The notes beneath the pieces are model-generated. The model was not told the DNA's origin and ran no database searches. It saw only the letters and a list, made by a program, of their open reading frames with translations. Shown here piece by piece: positions 23,671-34,583 of a stretch of DNA of 64,000 nt. The stretch comes from Mauremys mutica (taxonomy: Eukaryota > Chordata > Testudines > Geoemydidae): positions 27,860,965-27,924,964 of the forward strand of contig NC_059082.1 of the NCBI RefSeq assembly GCF_020497125.1, written 5' to 3'. The first letter of the stretch is position 1. Every line of letters begins with the position of its first letter. The position numbers were made by a program, and so were the translations under genes.

Positions 23671-23961
23671 CAGTGGTTCTCAAACTTGGGCTGCCGCTTA
23701 TTCAGGGAAAGCCCCTGGCAGGCCGGACCGGTCTGTTTACCTGCTGTATCTGTATCTGTATCTGCAGGTTCGGCCAATTGTGGCTCCCACAGTTCGCCAC
23801 TGCAGGCCAATGGGAGCTGCAGGAAGTCCCGCAGCCCCCACTGGCCTGGACTAGTGGGAGCCGCGATCGGCCGAACCTGCAGACGCGGCAGGTAAACAAA
23901 CCTGCTCAGCCTGCCAGGGGCTTTCCCTGAACAAGCGGCAGCCCAAGTTTGAGAACCACTG
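23671..23961. mobile_element. Foldback hAT MITE (family shared with 20410)
   Basis: The ends are CAGTGGTTCTCAAACTTGGG and, in reverse complement at the right, CAGTGGTTCTCAAACTTGGG: a perfect 20-bp terminal repeat that continues into longer imperfect arms. Flanks CTGTGGGG and ATGCAGGG match in only 5 of 8. A small TGTATC triplication sits at about 23743-23762. The interior GGGAAAGCCCCTGGCAGGCC type is the same as in the 20410 copy. Confidence 0.85.
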
Positions 23962-24110
23962 ATGCAGGGGATATATAAGTGTATATGCTACACTTGTCTA
24001 ATCAAACACAACCCTTTATGCAACACAGTGCATTGCCAAAGCAAAACATTTGCAGTTGAATTTCTCTTTCTGTTCAAGAATATCAGACTTCAATGGCTGT
24101 CAATAATTAA

Positions 24111-24397
24111 GGCCATGTCTACACTACCACTTTTGTCGGTATAACTTGTGTCGCTCTGGGGGTGTGAAAAAAACCACACCCCTGAGCGACATAAGTTATG
24201 CCGACAGAAGCTCTGGCATGGACAGCACTATAGTGGTGGAAGAGCTTCTTTCGCATGCTGTTTGTGGAAGTGGTGTTATTATCTCAACAGGAGAGCTCTC
24301 TCCTGTCGGCATAGAGTGGCTACATGAGAGACCTCATAGTGGCGCAGCTGCATCAATACAGCTACGCCACTGTAAGCTTGCTAGTGTAGACATGGCC
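24111..24397. mobile_element. Harbinger-type MITE
   Basis: The ends are GGCCATGTCTACACTACC and, in reverse complement, GGCCATGTCTACACTAGC. Flanks are TAA and TTA, a near 3-bp duplication. An internal inverted pair, GTCGGTATAACTTGTGTCGC against GCGACATAAGTTATGCCGAC, forms a hairpin of about 20 bp. The terminal GGCC-TGTCTACACTA is shared with the Harbinger element at 29205. Confidence 0.8.
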
Positions 24398-24540
24398 TTA
24401 GTGTGAATAGTTGACCCCTGCAGTTCTGCTGTAAAGATTCATTTGATATTATTGTAATTGAAAATAAATCCTGTGAATCACAGTAAAAGTCAAGACTAGG
24501 TACTCAGATACCATGATAATTAATGCAATCTAAATCAAAA

Positions 24541-24915
24541 TATAGGGCTTGAAGGGACCTCAAAAGGTCATCTAGTCCACTCCTCCGTGCTGATACAGAT
24601 TAAGTATATTTAAACCAGGGGTAGTCAATAGGTGGACTGTGGGACAAATCCAGACCACCAGATGCTTTTGAACAGACCCCAAAATTATCATTATTGTTAT
24701 TTTTTTATTATTTTCTCTGAAGTCTGGAACTTGACAATTCCTTGACCAAGAAATCTGGACCTAGACAAAAAAACAATGGACCACCCCTGATTTAGATCAT
24801 CCCTGAGAGATGTTTGTCTAACCTGTTTTTAAAAGCCTCCAATGACAGGGATTTACAACCTTCCTCTGTAAACCACTTTAGTGCTTAACTATCCTTATAG
24901 TTAGAAAGGTTTTCA
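24541..24915 (-). mobile_element. CR1 3'-end fragment split by a hAT MITE
   Basis: Reverse-strand CR1 3' UTR: GGACCTCAAAAGGTCATCTAG is followed downstream by GATGTTTGTCTAACCTG and AGTGCTTAACTATCC. The two halves are separated by the element at 24616-24789. The 3' microsatellite end is worn. Confidence 0.65.
24616..24789. mobile_element. hAT MITE nested in the CR1 fragment
   Basis: The element starts CAGGGGTAGTCAATAGG and ends GGACCACCCCTG. The inverted termini are short, CAGGGGTRGTC. Flanks ATTTAAAC (24608-24615) and ATTTAGAT (24790-24797) match in 6 of 8. Removing the element rejoins the CR1 halves. Confidence 0.75.
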
Positions 24916-25247
24916 TAATAGCAGAACAGGGACTAGAAGTCAAAAGGGTAAAATCTGCCTGCTTTGTCTATTTGGAGCTAATCTTTCCGCATGTGACCAG
25001 CAGCCAAGTCTCTTAATGCAGAATTTGAAGAGCATGGCAAGTCATACCGCTATCTGAAGACAGAATCTTTAAGAAATATTTTCCAAAGTTGTGCTAAGTC
25101 ATCTAGATTTTATCTGGGTTTTGTTATGATTCCAAAAGACTTTTTAAAAACAGCATTTTTCCTTATTGCATTAAGAGATGGAAGAAGACAGATACGGAAT
25201 GAATGGCTTTGGTGGGAGAATGTTAACCTTTTTCCCCCATTGCCTTA
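24916..25247. other. Anonymous sequence
   Basis: No feature seen. Confidence 0.4.
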
Positions 25248-25494
25248 GGCCTGGTCTACACTGGGGGGGAGGGGTCAAACTAAGGTTCGAACTACTCACT
25301 CGTCCAGATGCCGCGGGATCGAAGTCCACGGCTCCCCCGTCGACTCCGCCACCACCGTTCGCAGTGGTGGAGTTCCGGAGTCGATGGGAGCGCGTTCGGA
25401 GTTCGATATATCGCGTCTAGATGAGACGCAATATATCGAACTCCGAGAAGTCGAACGCTACCCGCCGACCTGGGCAGGTAGTATAGATGTAGCC
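25248..25494. mobile_element. Harbinger-type MITE with TTA target duplication
   Basis: The left end is GGCCTGGTCTACACTGG. The right end in reverse complement is GGCTACATCTATACTACC. TTA at 25245-25247 and at 25495-25497 is an exact 3-bp duplication. The internal palindrome 25398-25418 / 25424-25444 pairs at 20 of 21 positions. Same family as 21161-21464 in reverse. Confidence 0.85.
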
Positions 25495-28280
25495 TTAGAG
25501 ACACAACTTCTTGCAAAACAGATTAAGGAGCTGGAGAAGCAAATTACCTTAGAGATGCTCCAGTTAGCTTCTTCCTTTTTCTTAGTCACATTCTATCACC
25601 AAGCCCCAAGCTACTTGTTTTCCCTCCAACAAAAACACTAAATACAGCTTAGCTAGGGGTTAAACCTAAGGCAGCCACTGACAGAGTGCCCCCAGGAGGA
25701 GCAAACAATAGCTCCCTCCAGCTGGGATGCCTCTAGAACTTCCCTGGAGTACTTGCACCCGCAGTGCTCCTACAATCCTCTAGAAGACCATGATTTTGTT
25801 TAGGAGCCTTCGGGGCTCCTAAAATTCTATTATAAGAATAAAAGACAGAGGTTAGTTGGCTTCCAGTTTAATGCCGCAGAAACAAGAGCAGCAATAGCCC
25901 CTCTTCTCACTTTACACCAGTAGCAGCAGAAGAGAGCTGTTAGGGTGCACAGGTTTGAATTACGAGTTTGGGATGGGTTTTCCTTTAGCTCCTCAGCCTC
26001 TTTAGCTGTTCCTCCACATCCAAATAGTGGGGCAATTGCTCCTCTGGTGGCAAGTCTCTGCAGCAACAGGCAAGGGCAGTTTGTTCTAAGGGTGGCAATA
26101 TGGACAACACATTTGTAGACTGATTTACGGAAAAAAAATCATCCTTATCATCCACAGTTACTGAGACCATGCCATGCAAAGCCCAAATAAATGGTTGGGA
26201 GGCCAGGGAAAAATAGGAGCTCTCTTGTGGGTTTAAGCTGATAACTGTTTACCTCTGCTCCAAAAAATTGTTAGCTCTCCCATGCTGTGTGGGAATTGCT
26301 TTTACTTTGTGGGTCAGGTGAACTGGATTCAAACAGATTGGCCAGTGATGGGGCAGACCCCTGTCTGGAGGGAACACAGTTTTGTTGAGCTGAGGCCATT
26401 TTTGCTCTGAGGTGCTTATCCATCCACCTGCAAGATTCTTAATCCTGTTGGGTAGTGAAATCAAGAAGGAGATTTTGGGACTGTTGGTTGTTGGGGTTGT
26501 TAATGCTTCCCTTGAAAAGGATAAGACTACTACTGTCATGCTAGTGGTTTTGGGGAAGAGTGTTGTGGATATGCTGCAGAGGAGGGGTTTAAGCACCCTT
26601 GGGAGAGGGCTCTGTCCACCCTTTGTTCAACACTTTAAATACGTGGTGGTGCTTTTGGCCTCTTGCTCCACTTCACACTCATGTGCTCCTAGAGTCTCTG
26701 AAGGCATTGGTAATCAGCATCTTTTTCTCATCTTTGTCAAGTTAACTGTTTGCCAGCTCGCTTACCAAACCAGACCTTGCTACAGCGATTCATGCTTTTT
26801 GCCACCCCTAGATTAGAGGACTGCAGTGTGCTGTACATGGGGCAAGACACGAAGACAGTGTGAAAGCTATAGCTTGTGGCAATAGCTCTACGGGTGGATA
26901 ATGACCCCTGCAACTTGACTTAGCATTAACCTTTTGTAACCCTAACTGAGGGCTAAGAAATTCTCTTAGCAACACTTCTGTATGGCCTTCCTACCCTTCT
27001 GACAACTGACTCCCCAACTAGTAAGTATTATTAAGCCACAGCTTAATGTATTGCTTAATGAAAAGCAATACAGAGTGGGGCAAAATGACTGAGGGACAGA
27101 TCACCTTTTTAAGAAGTGAAATAGATTCTTCTGCTACAATTCAGGGACAGAAATACTGACAATTTCTAAAAAGTAAAAGCTTCGGTTTAATGGTTAAAAA
27201 ATAATCAGTCTACCAACTGGCACCCTATTGCACTAGATAACTTGCAAACCCTTAGGCCAGCATAATCATCTTTCTGCTACATTAAGAGAAATAATACGCA
27301 GTAATGCTGAGCTACTGCATATGAGTTTGACACAAGGCAAGGAAGGCTCTTGGGTGAAAGACCTTGAAGGAAGTTTAGAGATACAGCCAGATGACATGCA
27401 AATGATACGCTGTATGATCTTTTAGTATAATGCCATGTTCTCCCCTTGATATATTGAAAACTACCACTGAGGTCCATAAGAACTGCATTCACAGAACAAG
27501 GGCAGTAGATGGCCCTAAGTAATTGAACTGAATTGTATTCCTTTATGAGAGTTTTTGATACTACATCAAAGCAATCTGTTAATAAGGGAGAAATTACAGA
27601 ATCTCTGCATTGTGGTGAAATGGATAAGCTAGTTGAGAGAGAACCTTTCAGAGACTCTTTCAACATTAAAGTGATTGGGCAGACTCCTAAGCCTAAATTT
27701 TTATTTTTAGAAAGCACTGAATACCCACTCTCTGAAAATAGGCCTTTTATAAAAGATTCTCAGGCTGGGCAAAATTAAGGCACCCAAAAATCAGTCACTT
27801 CTGAAAATTTAGGCCCTAATCTTTGTTTAAAAAAATGTTTGAAGAGTTTTAAAGGGAACATTAATATGAATTAATCCAGTAACAGATATTTCTCCTTGAA
27901 TTTTAGGGTCAACATTTCAACTCATGCAGGGATTTTCAGGCACAAATTTAAATTATTTGACATGCAAATGGCATCTGTGTTTACCAAATGGTTAAACATT
28001 TAATTGCAGTCTGACACATGCAATGCATATGCAGAAAAAACTGGGGGTGTAAAATTTAGGCCCTGATCCTGCCAAGATACTCACATATGGTGAATTCCAA
28101 CATGAGTAGTACCATTTAGTTTAAAGTGGACTGCTGCTGCCACCTCTACGTCCACACAGCACTACACACTCAGGCTAGCCAGAAAGCAAGAATGTCATGT
28201 CACAAAACTTTTCAAGGTTTCAGCATTAGGTTTCATACTTTGTCGGGATGAAACAGAGACCTTCAAATTTTTTCATGGAA
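25495..28280. other. Anonymous sequence
   Basis: Nearly 2.8 kb without a recognisable gene. Frames of 115 (26249-26596, minus), 134 (26412-26816, plus) and 146 codons (27277-27717, minus) show no known motif and no splice or promoter context I can support. Around 27775-27830 is one arm of the palindromic repeat seen whole at 50251-50438. Confidence 0.4.
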
Positions 28281-28590
28281 ACCCAGCCAGAGACCCCAGA
28301 ATAGCCAATAGCCTGGTGCACAGGGCACTCACCGTAGATGTAGGAGGCCCACATTCATCTCTATGCTCTGCCTGATTGGGAATAGGGACTTGTTCCTTGG
28401 TCCTAATCACCAGGCTTTAGAGTCAGTCTCTCTCTCTCTCTGGCCCAATGAGTATTTATTTATGCCAAGTGGAACAGCTTTAAACAGGAGAAACTGAGAG
28501 ATCCAGCACAGAATAGCCAATAGGAAAAATTCCTGACCTGCTCTACCACACACTAAATCTCTGTCCTTGCTCAGGACAGAGTAATGGGTA
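28281..28590. repeat. SINE-like or palindromic dispersed repeat
   Basis: The sequence CAGGGCACTCACCGTAGATG with ACATTCATCTCTATGCTCTGCC resembles the A-box/B-box order of a tRNA-related repeat that I remember from reptile genomes. A second, roughly inverted unit follows, with AATAGCCAATAG occurring twice (about 28304 and 28513). Boundaries are uncertain. A (TC)n tract lies at 28428-28441. Confidence 0.35.
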
Positions 28591-29201
28591 AAGTAAGTTA
28601 TTTTCATTTATTTAGGAATTCAACATAGTGTGGTGAATCTGTTCTCTAAATCGGCTTTCTGGACTCTCTATTCCTGGGGTTTGCAGAAAACAAAGTGCCA
28701 TGTAGCATAAACTAGAACTGCTTTAAACAGATAGCAGCAATCCATTAGGGGCTGCTGTGCCAGATGTGCTCCAGCCCCACTCCTCCTGACCAGCTCTCCT
28801 CCCTCTACCTCCAACATGCCCTATGCAGTGGGGTGGGGAAGTTGGTAACATACAGCCAGTTATGCCAGATATATACTATATGAGAACTGCCTTACATCAA
28901 GGGGAGACCCTGACTGCACCTTTAGTACAGCTTCCTAATACTGTGAGAACACAATGAAGCCTCCTGAACTGGCGCTCAGGATGAAGTCCATCTCCTACTA
29001 TATTAAGTACTGCACTATAAAAATGCAGGATATAGTTGTGTTCAGAGCCGATCCTGGAGCACTAACATTTTCCCACATACCTTAGGCCACACACTGTACA
29101 CTTTTAAACCCTTCTTCTATGGAATGTGGACTTCTCACAGTCTTACAGCCTGATGCTACTGCTGCTACTCAAGTCTATGACATTTCCATTTTCCTGAAAA
29201 C
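28591..29201. other. Anonymous sequence left of Harbinger element 1
   Basis: No gene or bounded repeat recognised. Confidence 0.4.
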
Positions 29202-30199
29202 TGAGGCCTGGTCTACACTAGGACTTTAATTCGAATTTAGCAGCGTTAATTCGAACTAACCGCTCAACCGTCCACACCAGGAAGCCATTTAATTCGAACT
29301 AGAGGGCTCTTTAGTTCGAATTTGGTACTCCACCCCGACAGGTGGAGTAACGCTAAATTCGACATGGCTAGCTCGAATTAGGCTAGGTGTGGATGCAAAT
29401 CGAACTTAGTAGCTCCGGGAGCTATCCCACAGTGCACCACTCTGTTGACGCTCTGGACAGCAGTCCGAGCTTGGATTCTCTGACCAGCCACACAGGAAAT
29501 GACCCGGGAAAATTTGAATTCCTTTTCCTGTCTGGGCACTTTGAATCTGACGTCCTGGCTGGACATCGGGGCGAGCTCCGCAGCACCTGCAACGATGCAG
29601 AGCTCTCCAGCAGAGGAGTTCATGTTATCTGTGAATAGAAAGAGGGACCCAGCATAGACTGACTGGGAACTCTTCGATCTGATCGGTGTGCGGGGCGAGG
29701 AGTCTGCTGCGCTCCAAAACACGGAATGCGAAGACCTACGAGAAGGTCTCCAAAGCCATGAGAGACAGAGGATACAGGCGGGATGCAACGCCGCGTGAAA
29801 ATCAAGGACCCCAGACAAGGCTACCAAAAAATCAAAGCGGCAAACGGACGCTACGGAGCCTGCCACCACTGCCCCACCAGTGACCGTGGACTCTGACGAT
29901 GGGACAGTGTCGACGGACAGTTCCTTGGTGATGTTCGCGGACGGGGAAGATGAGGAAGGGTTTGTGGAGGACGAGGCAGGCGAGAGCGCTTACAACGCTG
30001 GTTTCCCCGACAGCCAGGATCTATTCATCACCGTCACAGAGATCCCCCAACAACCCTCCCCGGCCATTAACCCGGACCCTGAATCAGGGGAAGGAGCAGT
30101 CGGTAAGTGCTTTAACCATGTTAACTTTTATTCTTAATATAACAGGAATCTTAACTGTGTGAAAAGGAGGTCTGTCTAGATATGGGGATAGAACAGAAA

Positions 30200-30441
30200 T
30201 CATCCTTGGAGATCTCCACGAAGCTCTCCTTGCGTTAATCGAAAAGCATCAGCAGGAGGTTCCTGGGGAGAGCTGCCTTATTGGGTGCTCCGTGGTAGCA
30301 CAGTTTTCCGCGCAAGGCTTTCATGAGGTACTCAGGGAGCACTGCCTCCCCGAGCACGGCTGCATCGGGCCCTGGTTCGTGCTAGCTTTCACGCAGCATG
30401 CGCTCTCTATCTCCTTCAGTGACCCTCCTCAGGGTGATCTC
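30200..30441 (-). pseudogene. Decayed antisense third ORF of Harbinger element 1
   Basis: Read on the minus strand from 30441, the frame gives EITLRRVTEGDRERMLRES, a stop, then HEPGPDAAVLGEAVLPEYLM, ALRGKLCYHGAPNKAALPRN, then a second stop near 30235. It aligns without gaps to the intact antisense frame of element 2 at 57092-57399. Shared positions include RVT, RE, PGP, A, P, L, RG, G, ALP and NL. Both copies sit just after the exon-1 donor of the Myb-like gene and on the opposite strand. Function is unknown. Two stops show that this copy is dead. Confidence 0.65.
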
Positions 30442-30540
30442 GCTCGGAGACTCCTGCATCTAATTAGGGTAATTACTGTAATTTTACGCCTGGTCCAAAG
30501 TATTTTTAAAAAATCTACGGACAGACGGCATAGCACAGAC

Positions 30541-31380
30541 TCAGCACGCAGCTGCGTGACGAGCGTAACGGAAAGCCAAAGAATATAATGGATGCTCATG
30601 GAGGGAGGGGGGAATGAGGACGCAAGGTATCCCACAGTTCCTGCTGTCTCCGAAAAGTATTTGCATTCTTGGATGAGCTCCAAATGCTTCTAGGGTCAAA
30701 CACAGTGTCTGCGGTGGGTCAGGGCATAGTTCGGCAATTTGCGCACACACCCCACCCACCACCAGAAGTGAAAACAATCCTCTCTTGACTCTTTTACATG
30801 TCACCCTATCTTTACTGAATGCTGCAGATAGATGCGATGGTGCAGCACTCAACACCAACATCCTTGCTCCCCCCATGCCATGGATGGCTGATGGTACAAA
30901 AAGATGGGTATCCGTCCTCATCATCAGCCTATTGGCACATGGGGCAGTGCAAAAGGACTGGTAACCATGCGTACTAGCATCTGTGAGGTTGATCAAGGGC
31001 GCCTGGCCCTAATTTTTCATGGTAGATGGTGCAGTATGGCTGTTAACCGTCCTCATCATTGCAACAGGGGGCTGAGCTCCATCAGCCCCCACCCTTCCTG
31101 TGTAAAGAAAAGATTGAATTGCCCCTGGACTAGCAGAGGGATGATGGGCTCCTTCATCCACAGTAATTAATGTCCTGCCTGGACTATCATTGCAGCTGGA
31201 GGCTTCCTTCCACTCATTTCTCACAAACAAGTCACTGTGTCTTATTCCTGCATTCTTTATTACTTCATCACACAAGTGGTGGGACAATGGTATGGTAGCC
31301 CAGGAAGGCTGTGGGAAGGCCGGAATGAACAGGTGGTGTTGTTGCAGGAGCACCCCCTTGTGAATAGCATACAGCTCCAC
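30541..31380 (-). other. Long antisense open frames in the Myb intron of element 1
   Basis: Two adjacent minus-strand frames, 31380-31009 (123 codons) and 30996-30541 (151 codons), occupy the intron between the third-ORF remnant and Myb exon 2. I recognise no domain in either, and element 2 has no obvious counterpart because its intron is much shorter. Parts of this interval contain repeated GGTAACCAT/ATGGTA units, so the openness may be a by-product of repeats. They may equally be remnants of a longer minus-strand gene. Confidence 0.3.
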
Positions 31381-33247
31381 ATTTATGCAGGATCGGACAC
31401 AGAGCAGCTGTGCTCTCTGGTTCTATGATACAGTGGTTCTCTAGTACACTTGCCCATAATCTAGGCAGGACTGTTTCTATTTTTAGATACCAAAAAGGAG
31501 GGATTGACTCAGGGAGTCATTCCCAATTTTGGCTTTTGCGCCCCTGGCTGCTCGGCCAGGGGCACTTATGACAGCAGCAAATGGTGCAGTGCAAAAGGAC
31601 AGGTAACCATGCCCATCTTATTACCATCTTATTACCAATTTATGGTATGGTAGATGGTACAATATGGCTGGTAACCATCTCAGCTGTCATGCAAAGCAAA
31701 AGCATGCTGCTGTGTAGCGCTGCTGGCCCGCCTCTGTCAGCGGCATCTAGGACACATACGGTGACATACACAAAAGGCAAAACAGTGTCCATGGTTGCCA
31801 CGCTATGGCGTATGCCAGGGCAATTCTGGGAAAACGGGCTTGAAATGATTGTCTGCCGTTGCTTTCCCGGAGGAAGTAATGACTGGTGACATTTACCCAG
31901 AATCCACCGCGAAAATGATTTGTGCCCCAGCAGGCACAGGGGTCTCAACCCAGAATTCACAGACACAGGCTAGACTCAGTTAATTGTTCGCAAAAATGTA
32001 TCTTTGCAAGGAATTCACTCCCTGTTTCCCATCTCACAGCTTCCACTATCTCCAGACCTGACACAGCATCCCCCTCGCAGAGGCTGGCAAAGAGTAGGCG
32101 GCGAAAGAAAAAGACAAGGGACAAGATGTTCGAGGAACGTATGGGCTGCTACCTAGCAGAGGCGGACCAGCAGAGCCAGTGGAGGGAGACCGTCTCTCTG
32201 TGGCAGCGCTCACACAGTGAACGGGAGGAGAGGTGGCGTGAGGAAGAGAAGCAGGCGACTGAAACGCTGCTTGGACTAGTGAGGGAGCAAACGGACATGC
32301 TCAGGCACCTTGTGGATGTTCTGCAGGACCGCAGGAGGACAGAGACACCCTGCAGTGTATCTGCAACCGCACTCCCCCGCCACAAAATCCCATACCCCCC
32401 TCCCCGAAAATAATCAGGAGGAGGGGCGGCCGGGGACGTGAATACTGTCACTGCACCACAGCACAGTGCTCAAGTACCCAAAAGCTCTCATACCCTACAG
32501 TTGCCGAAGTCCTTCACTTCCAGACTCTCAGTAGTCCCAATCCCAGTCCCATCCCCTAACTGTCTACTTAATTAATAAAAATGCTTTGCTGTTAATTACT
32601 GTTTCCGTTATGTTTTTTCAAAGAAGACTGTGTTTGAATGGGGGGCGTGGGGAAGGGGGTGGTTAATTGCATAGGACAGTCACCTTTCCCAGGGTACAGA
32701 CACGGGGGCAGGATCAGCAGCGGGTCACACACACGGTGCAGTCAGTAGGCACCCTGGTCGGTATGGGAGGTGTTTTCCAGGATCTGTGTGGGCGGGGGAG
32801 ATGTGACTTTGCAGCGGGGGAGGGCGGTTACAGATCTTATACAGCGGTCCTTGTCCTGGACCGCTGAGTCACGCAGCTGAGGAATCTGTATCCGTACTCC
32901 TCCGCCACAAGGTCACATATCCCCCCGCACACAGAATTCCATAAAGAGGGATGGCAGGCTCTGTTGAAAGAAGCATTCCGGCACTGCGGACCGCTCTAGG
33001 AGCAGGAGCCTGTCATTCCTTGAGTTTAGAGGCGGTCTTTACATCACCGCACACCCTACCCAGCACAGTCTGCGTCCCAGTTTCAACCCTTTCACGAAAA
33101 GTCATGAATAAAGAAACCTTTGTTAAGTAATAATGGGACATGTATTTTATTTTTACATGTGTGCTGGAAGTGGGGGTAACGGGGTGAACGGGGTATGTAA
33201 CCGAAGAGGAGAGTCAACAGTAACTGGGTAAAGAAACAGGGGCAGGT

Positions 33248-33692
33248 TCAGCTTCTCTGTAAAGAAACTGAACAGTCACAGGTCACGCTGCTCGCTGGTA
33301 TTTGAAGAGTTCCTTGTCGCTGTCCCAGGCGCCTGTATAGGGCTTCATGAGCAAGTGCATTAGCGGGCAGGCTGGGTCCCCGAGGATGACTATAGGCATC
33401 TGCACATCCACAACAGTTATTCGTGGTCCGGGAAGAAACTACCTTCCTGCAGGCATCTGAGCAGCCCACAGTTCCTGAAAACACACGCATCATGAACCTT
33501 GCCCAGCCACCCGACGTTGATGTTTGTAAAATGTCCCCTATGGTCCCCCAGTGCTTGCAGCACCATTGAAAAGTAGCCCAATTTCTCATCAGCTGACTGT
33601 GGAAGAGGTGGACGATAAAGTGCGAGGAGGAGAAAACGGCGATGATCGCAGCGGGCTCCATGCTTGCAGTGCTGTGGCGTCCGCGCTGTCAC
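33248..33692 (-). pseudogene. Harbinger DDE transposase remnant of element 1
   Basis: The middle of a PIF/Harbinger transposase survives in two overlapping minus-strand frames: EKLGYFSMVLQALGDHRGHF and GWLGKVHDACVFRNCGLL, then VQMPIVILGDPACPL and LLMKPYTGAWDSDKELFKY. HDACVF carries the second catalytic Asp of the DDE triad. The N-terminal half with the first Asp has been deleted: a short Met-Glu-Pro-Ala-Ala start near 33661 is fused directly to the middle part. The C-terminal part with the catalytic Glu is also missing. Homologous to the fuller copy at 58516-59763. Confidence 0.8.
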
Positions 33693-34047
33693 TGACCAGA
33701 AAAGTGCACGAACAGATTGCCCGCAGGCGCTTTCAAGGAGGGAGGGAGGGAGGTTGTGATTGACGGTTCAATGACGACACTTACCCAAAACCACCCTCGA
33801 CACATTTCTCCCCCCAGCAGGCATTGGGGGCTCTACCCAGCATTCCAATGGGCAGCGGGGACTGCGGGAACTGTGGGATAGCTTCCCACAGTGCACCGCT
33901 TCCAAAGTCGACGCTGGCCCCGTGAATGTGGACTCAGAAATTCGAATTAGTGTATTTAGTATGGATACACAAATTCGACTTCATAAGGTCGAATCCACAA
34001 ATTCGAACTAAGTTGATTCGAAATAGTCTTGTAGTGTAGACAAGGCC

Positions 34048-34285
34048 TGAGAAGGGAAAGGCCCTTAACTCCTATCGAGATTCACCAAGATATACCCACT
34101 GAATTGAAATAGAAAGAGAGGGAAGAAAATGACAACAATGTCAATTTAAAAAAATCCCCAAAATACTTAATATGCAACATATAGGTGTTCAAACTATATT
34201 GCATCCCCATTTTTTTGCACAGTGTTCATTTCCCCTGAACCACAAAAATACATTCTTATAAATGACTACTTGTGTTGCTTTAGAG
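34048..34285. other. Short anonymous spacer
   Basis: Sequence between Harbinger element 1 and the next hAT element. Nothing seen. Confidence 0.35.
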
Positions 34286-34583
34286 CAGTGGTTCTCAACC
34301 TTTCGACACTACTGTACCCCTTTCAGGAGTCTGGTTTGTCTTGTGTACCCCCAACTTTCACCTCACTTAAAAACTACTTGCTTATAAAAATCAGACCTAA
34401 AAATACAAAAGTGTCATAACACACTACTACTGAAAAATTGCTTACTTTCTTTTTGCCTGTATGAAATTTTAGTTTGTACTGACTTTGCTAATGTTTTTTA
34501 TGTAGTCTTTGTAAAACTAGGCAAATATCTAGATGTGTTGATGTACCCCTGGAAGACCTCCACGTACCCCTGGTTGATAACTG
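34286..34583. mobile_element. hAT MITE
   Basis: The left end is CAGTGGTTCTCAACCTTTCG, and the right end in reverse complement is CAGTTATCAACCAGGGG. Flanks CTTTAGAG (34278-34285) and TTTTAGAA (34584-34591) match in 6 of 8. The right part has a repeated GTACCCCTGG word. Non-coding, 298 bp. Confidence 0.8.

Larger units (their letters stand above)
29640..32413 (+). pseudogene. Harbinger Myb/SANT-like DNA-binding protein gene, decayed
   Basis: Accessory protein that in Harbinger transposons binds the element ends and helps import and recruit the transposase. Exon 1 is scrambled over frames: WELFDLIGVRGEES at about 29667, then KTYEKVSKAMRDRGYRRDAT in another frame (29728-29787), matching helices of the Myb_DNA-bind_4 domain. 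A long acidic stretch (29880-30102) starts VTVDSDDGTVSTDS. A consensus-like donor CGGTAAGTGC has its GT at 30103-30104. Exon 2 follows the acceptor CATCTCACAG ending at 32039 and runs to the TAA at 32411-32413. It contains a basic patch (KSRRRKKKTRDKM) and a charged coiled-coil-like helix (WREEEKQATETLLGLVREQ). An AATAAA lies at 32574-32579. Frameshifts in exon 1 make it a pseudogene. Element 2 has the better copy. Confidence 0.75.
29205..34047 (+). mobile_element. PIF/Harbinger DNA transposon, element 1 (internally deleted)
   Basis: The ends are GGCCTGGTCTACACTAGG and, in reverse complement, GGCCTTGTCTACACTACA. The flanking TGA at 29202-29204 and 34048-34050 is a perfect 3-bp duplication. 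Subterminal regions carry many TTCGAA/TTCGA words on both sides, followed by CTATCCCACAGTGCA-type sequence on both arms. Inside are a decayed two-exon Myb-like gene on +, a deleted DDE transposase on -, and antisense frames in the Myb intron. The element spans 4843 bp. It can no longer supply its own transposase. Confidence 0.9.

Noticed and set aside
26412..26816. 134-codon plus-strand frame
   Set aside because: No known domain, and an overlapping minus frame is equally open. Treated as chance.
27277..27717. 146-codon minus-strand frame in unique sequence
   Set aside because: No recognisable domain, no supported promoter or splice context. A frame of this length can occur by chance in 64 kb.
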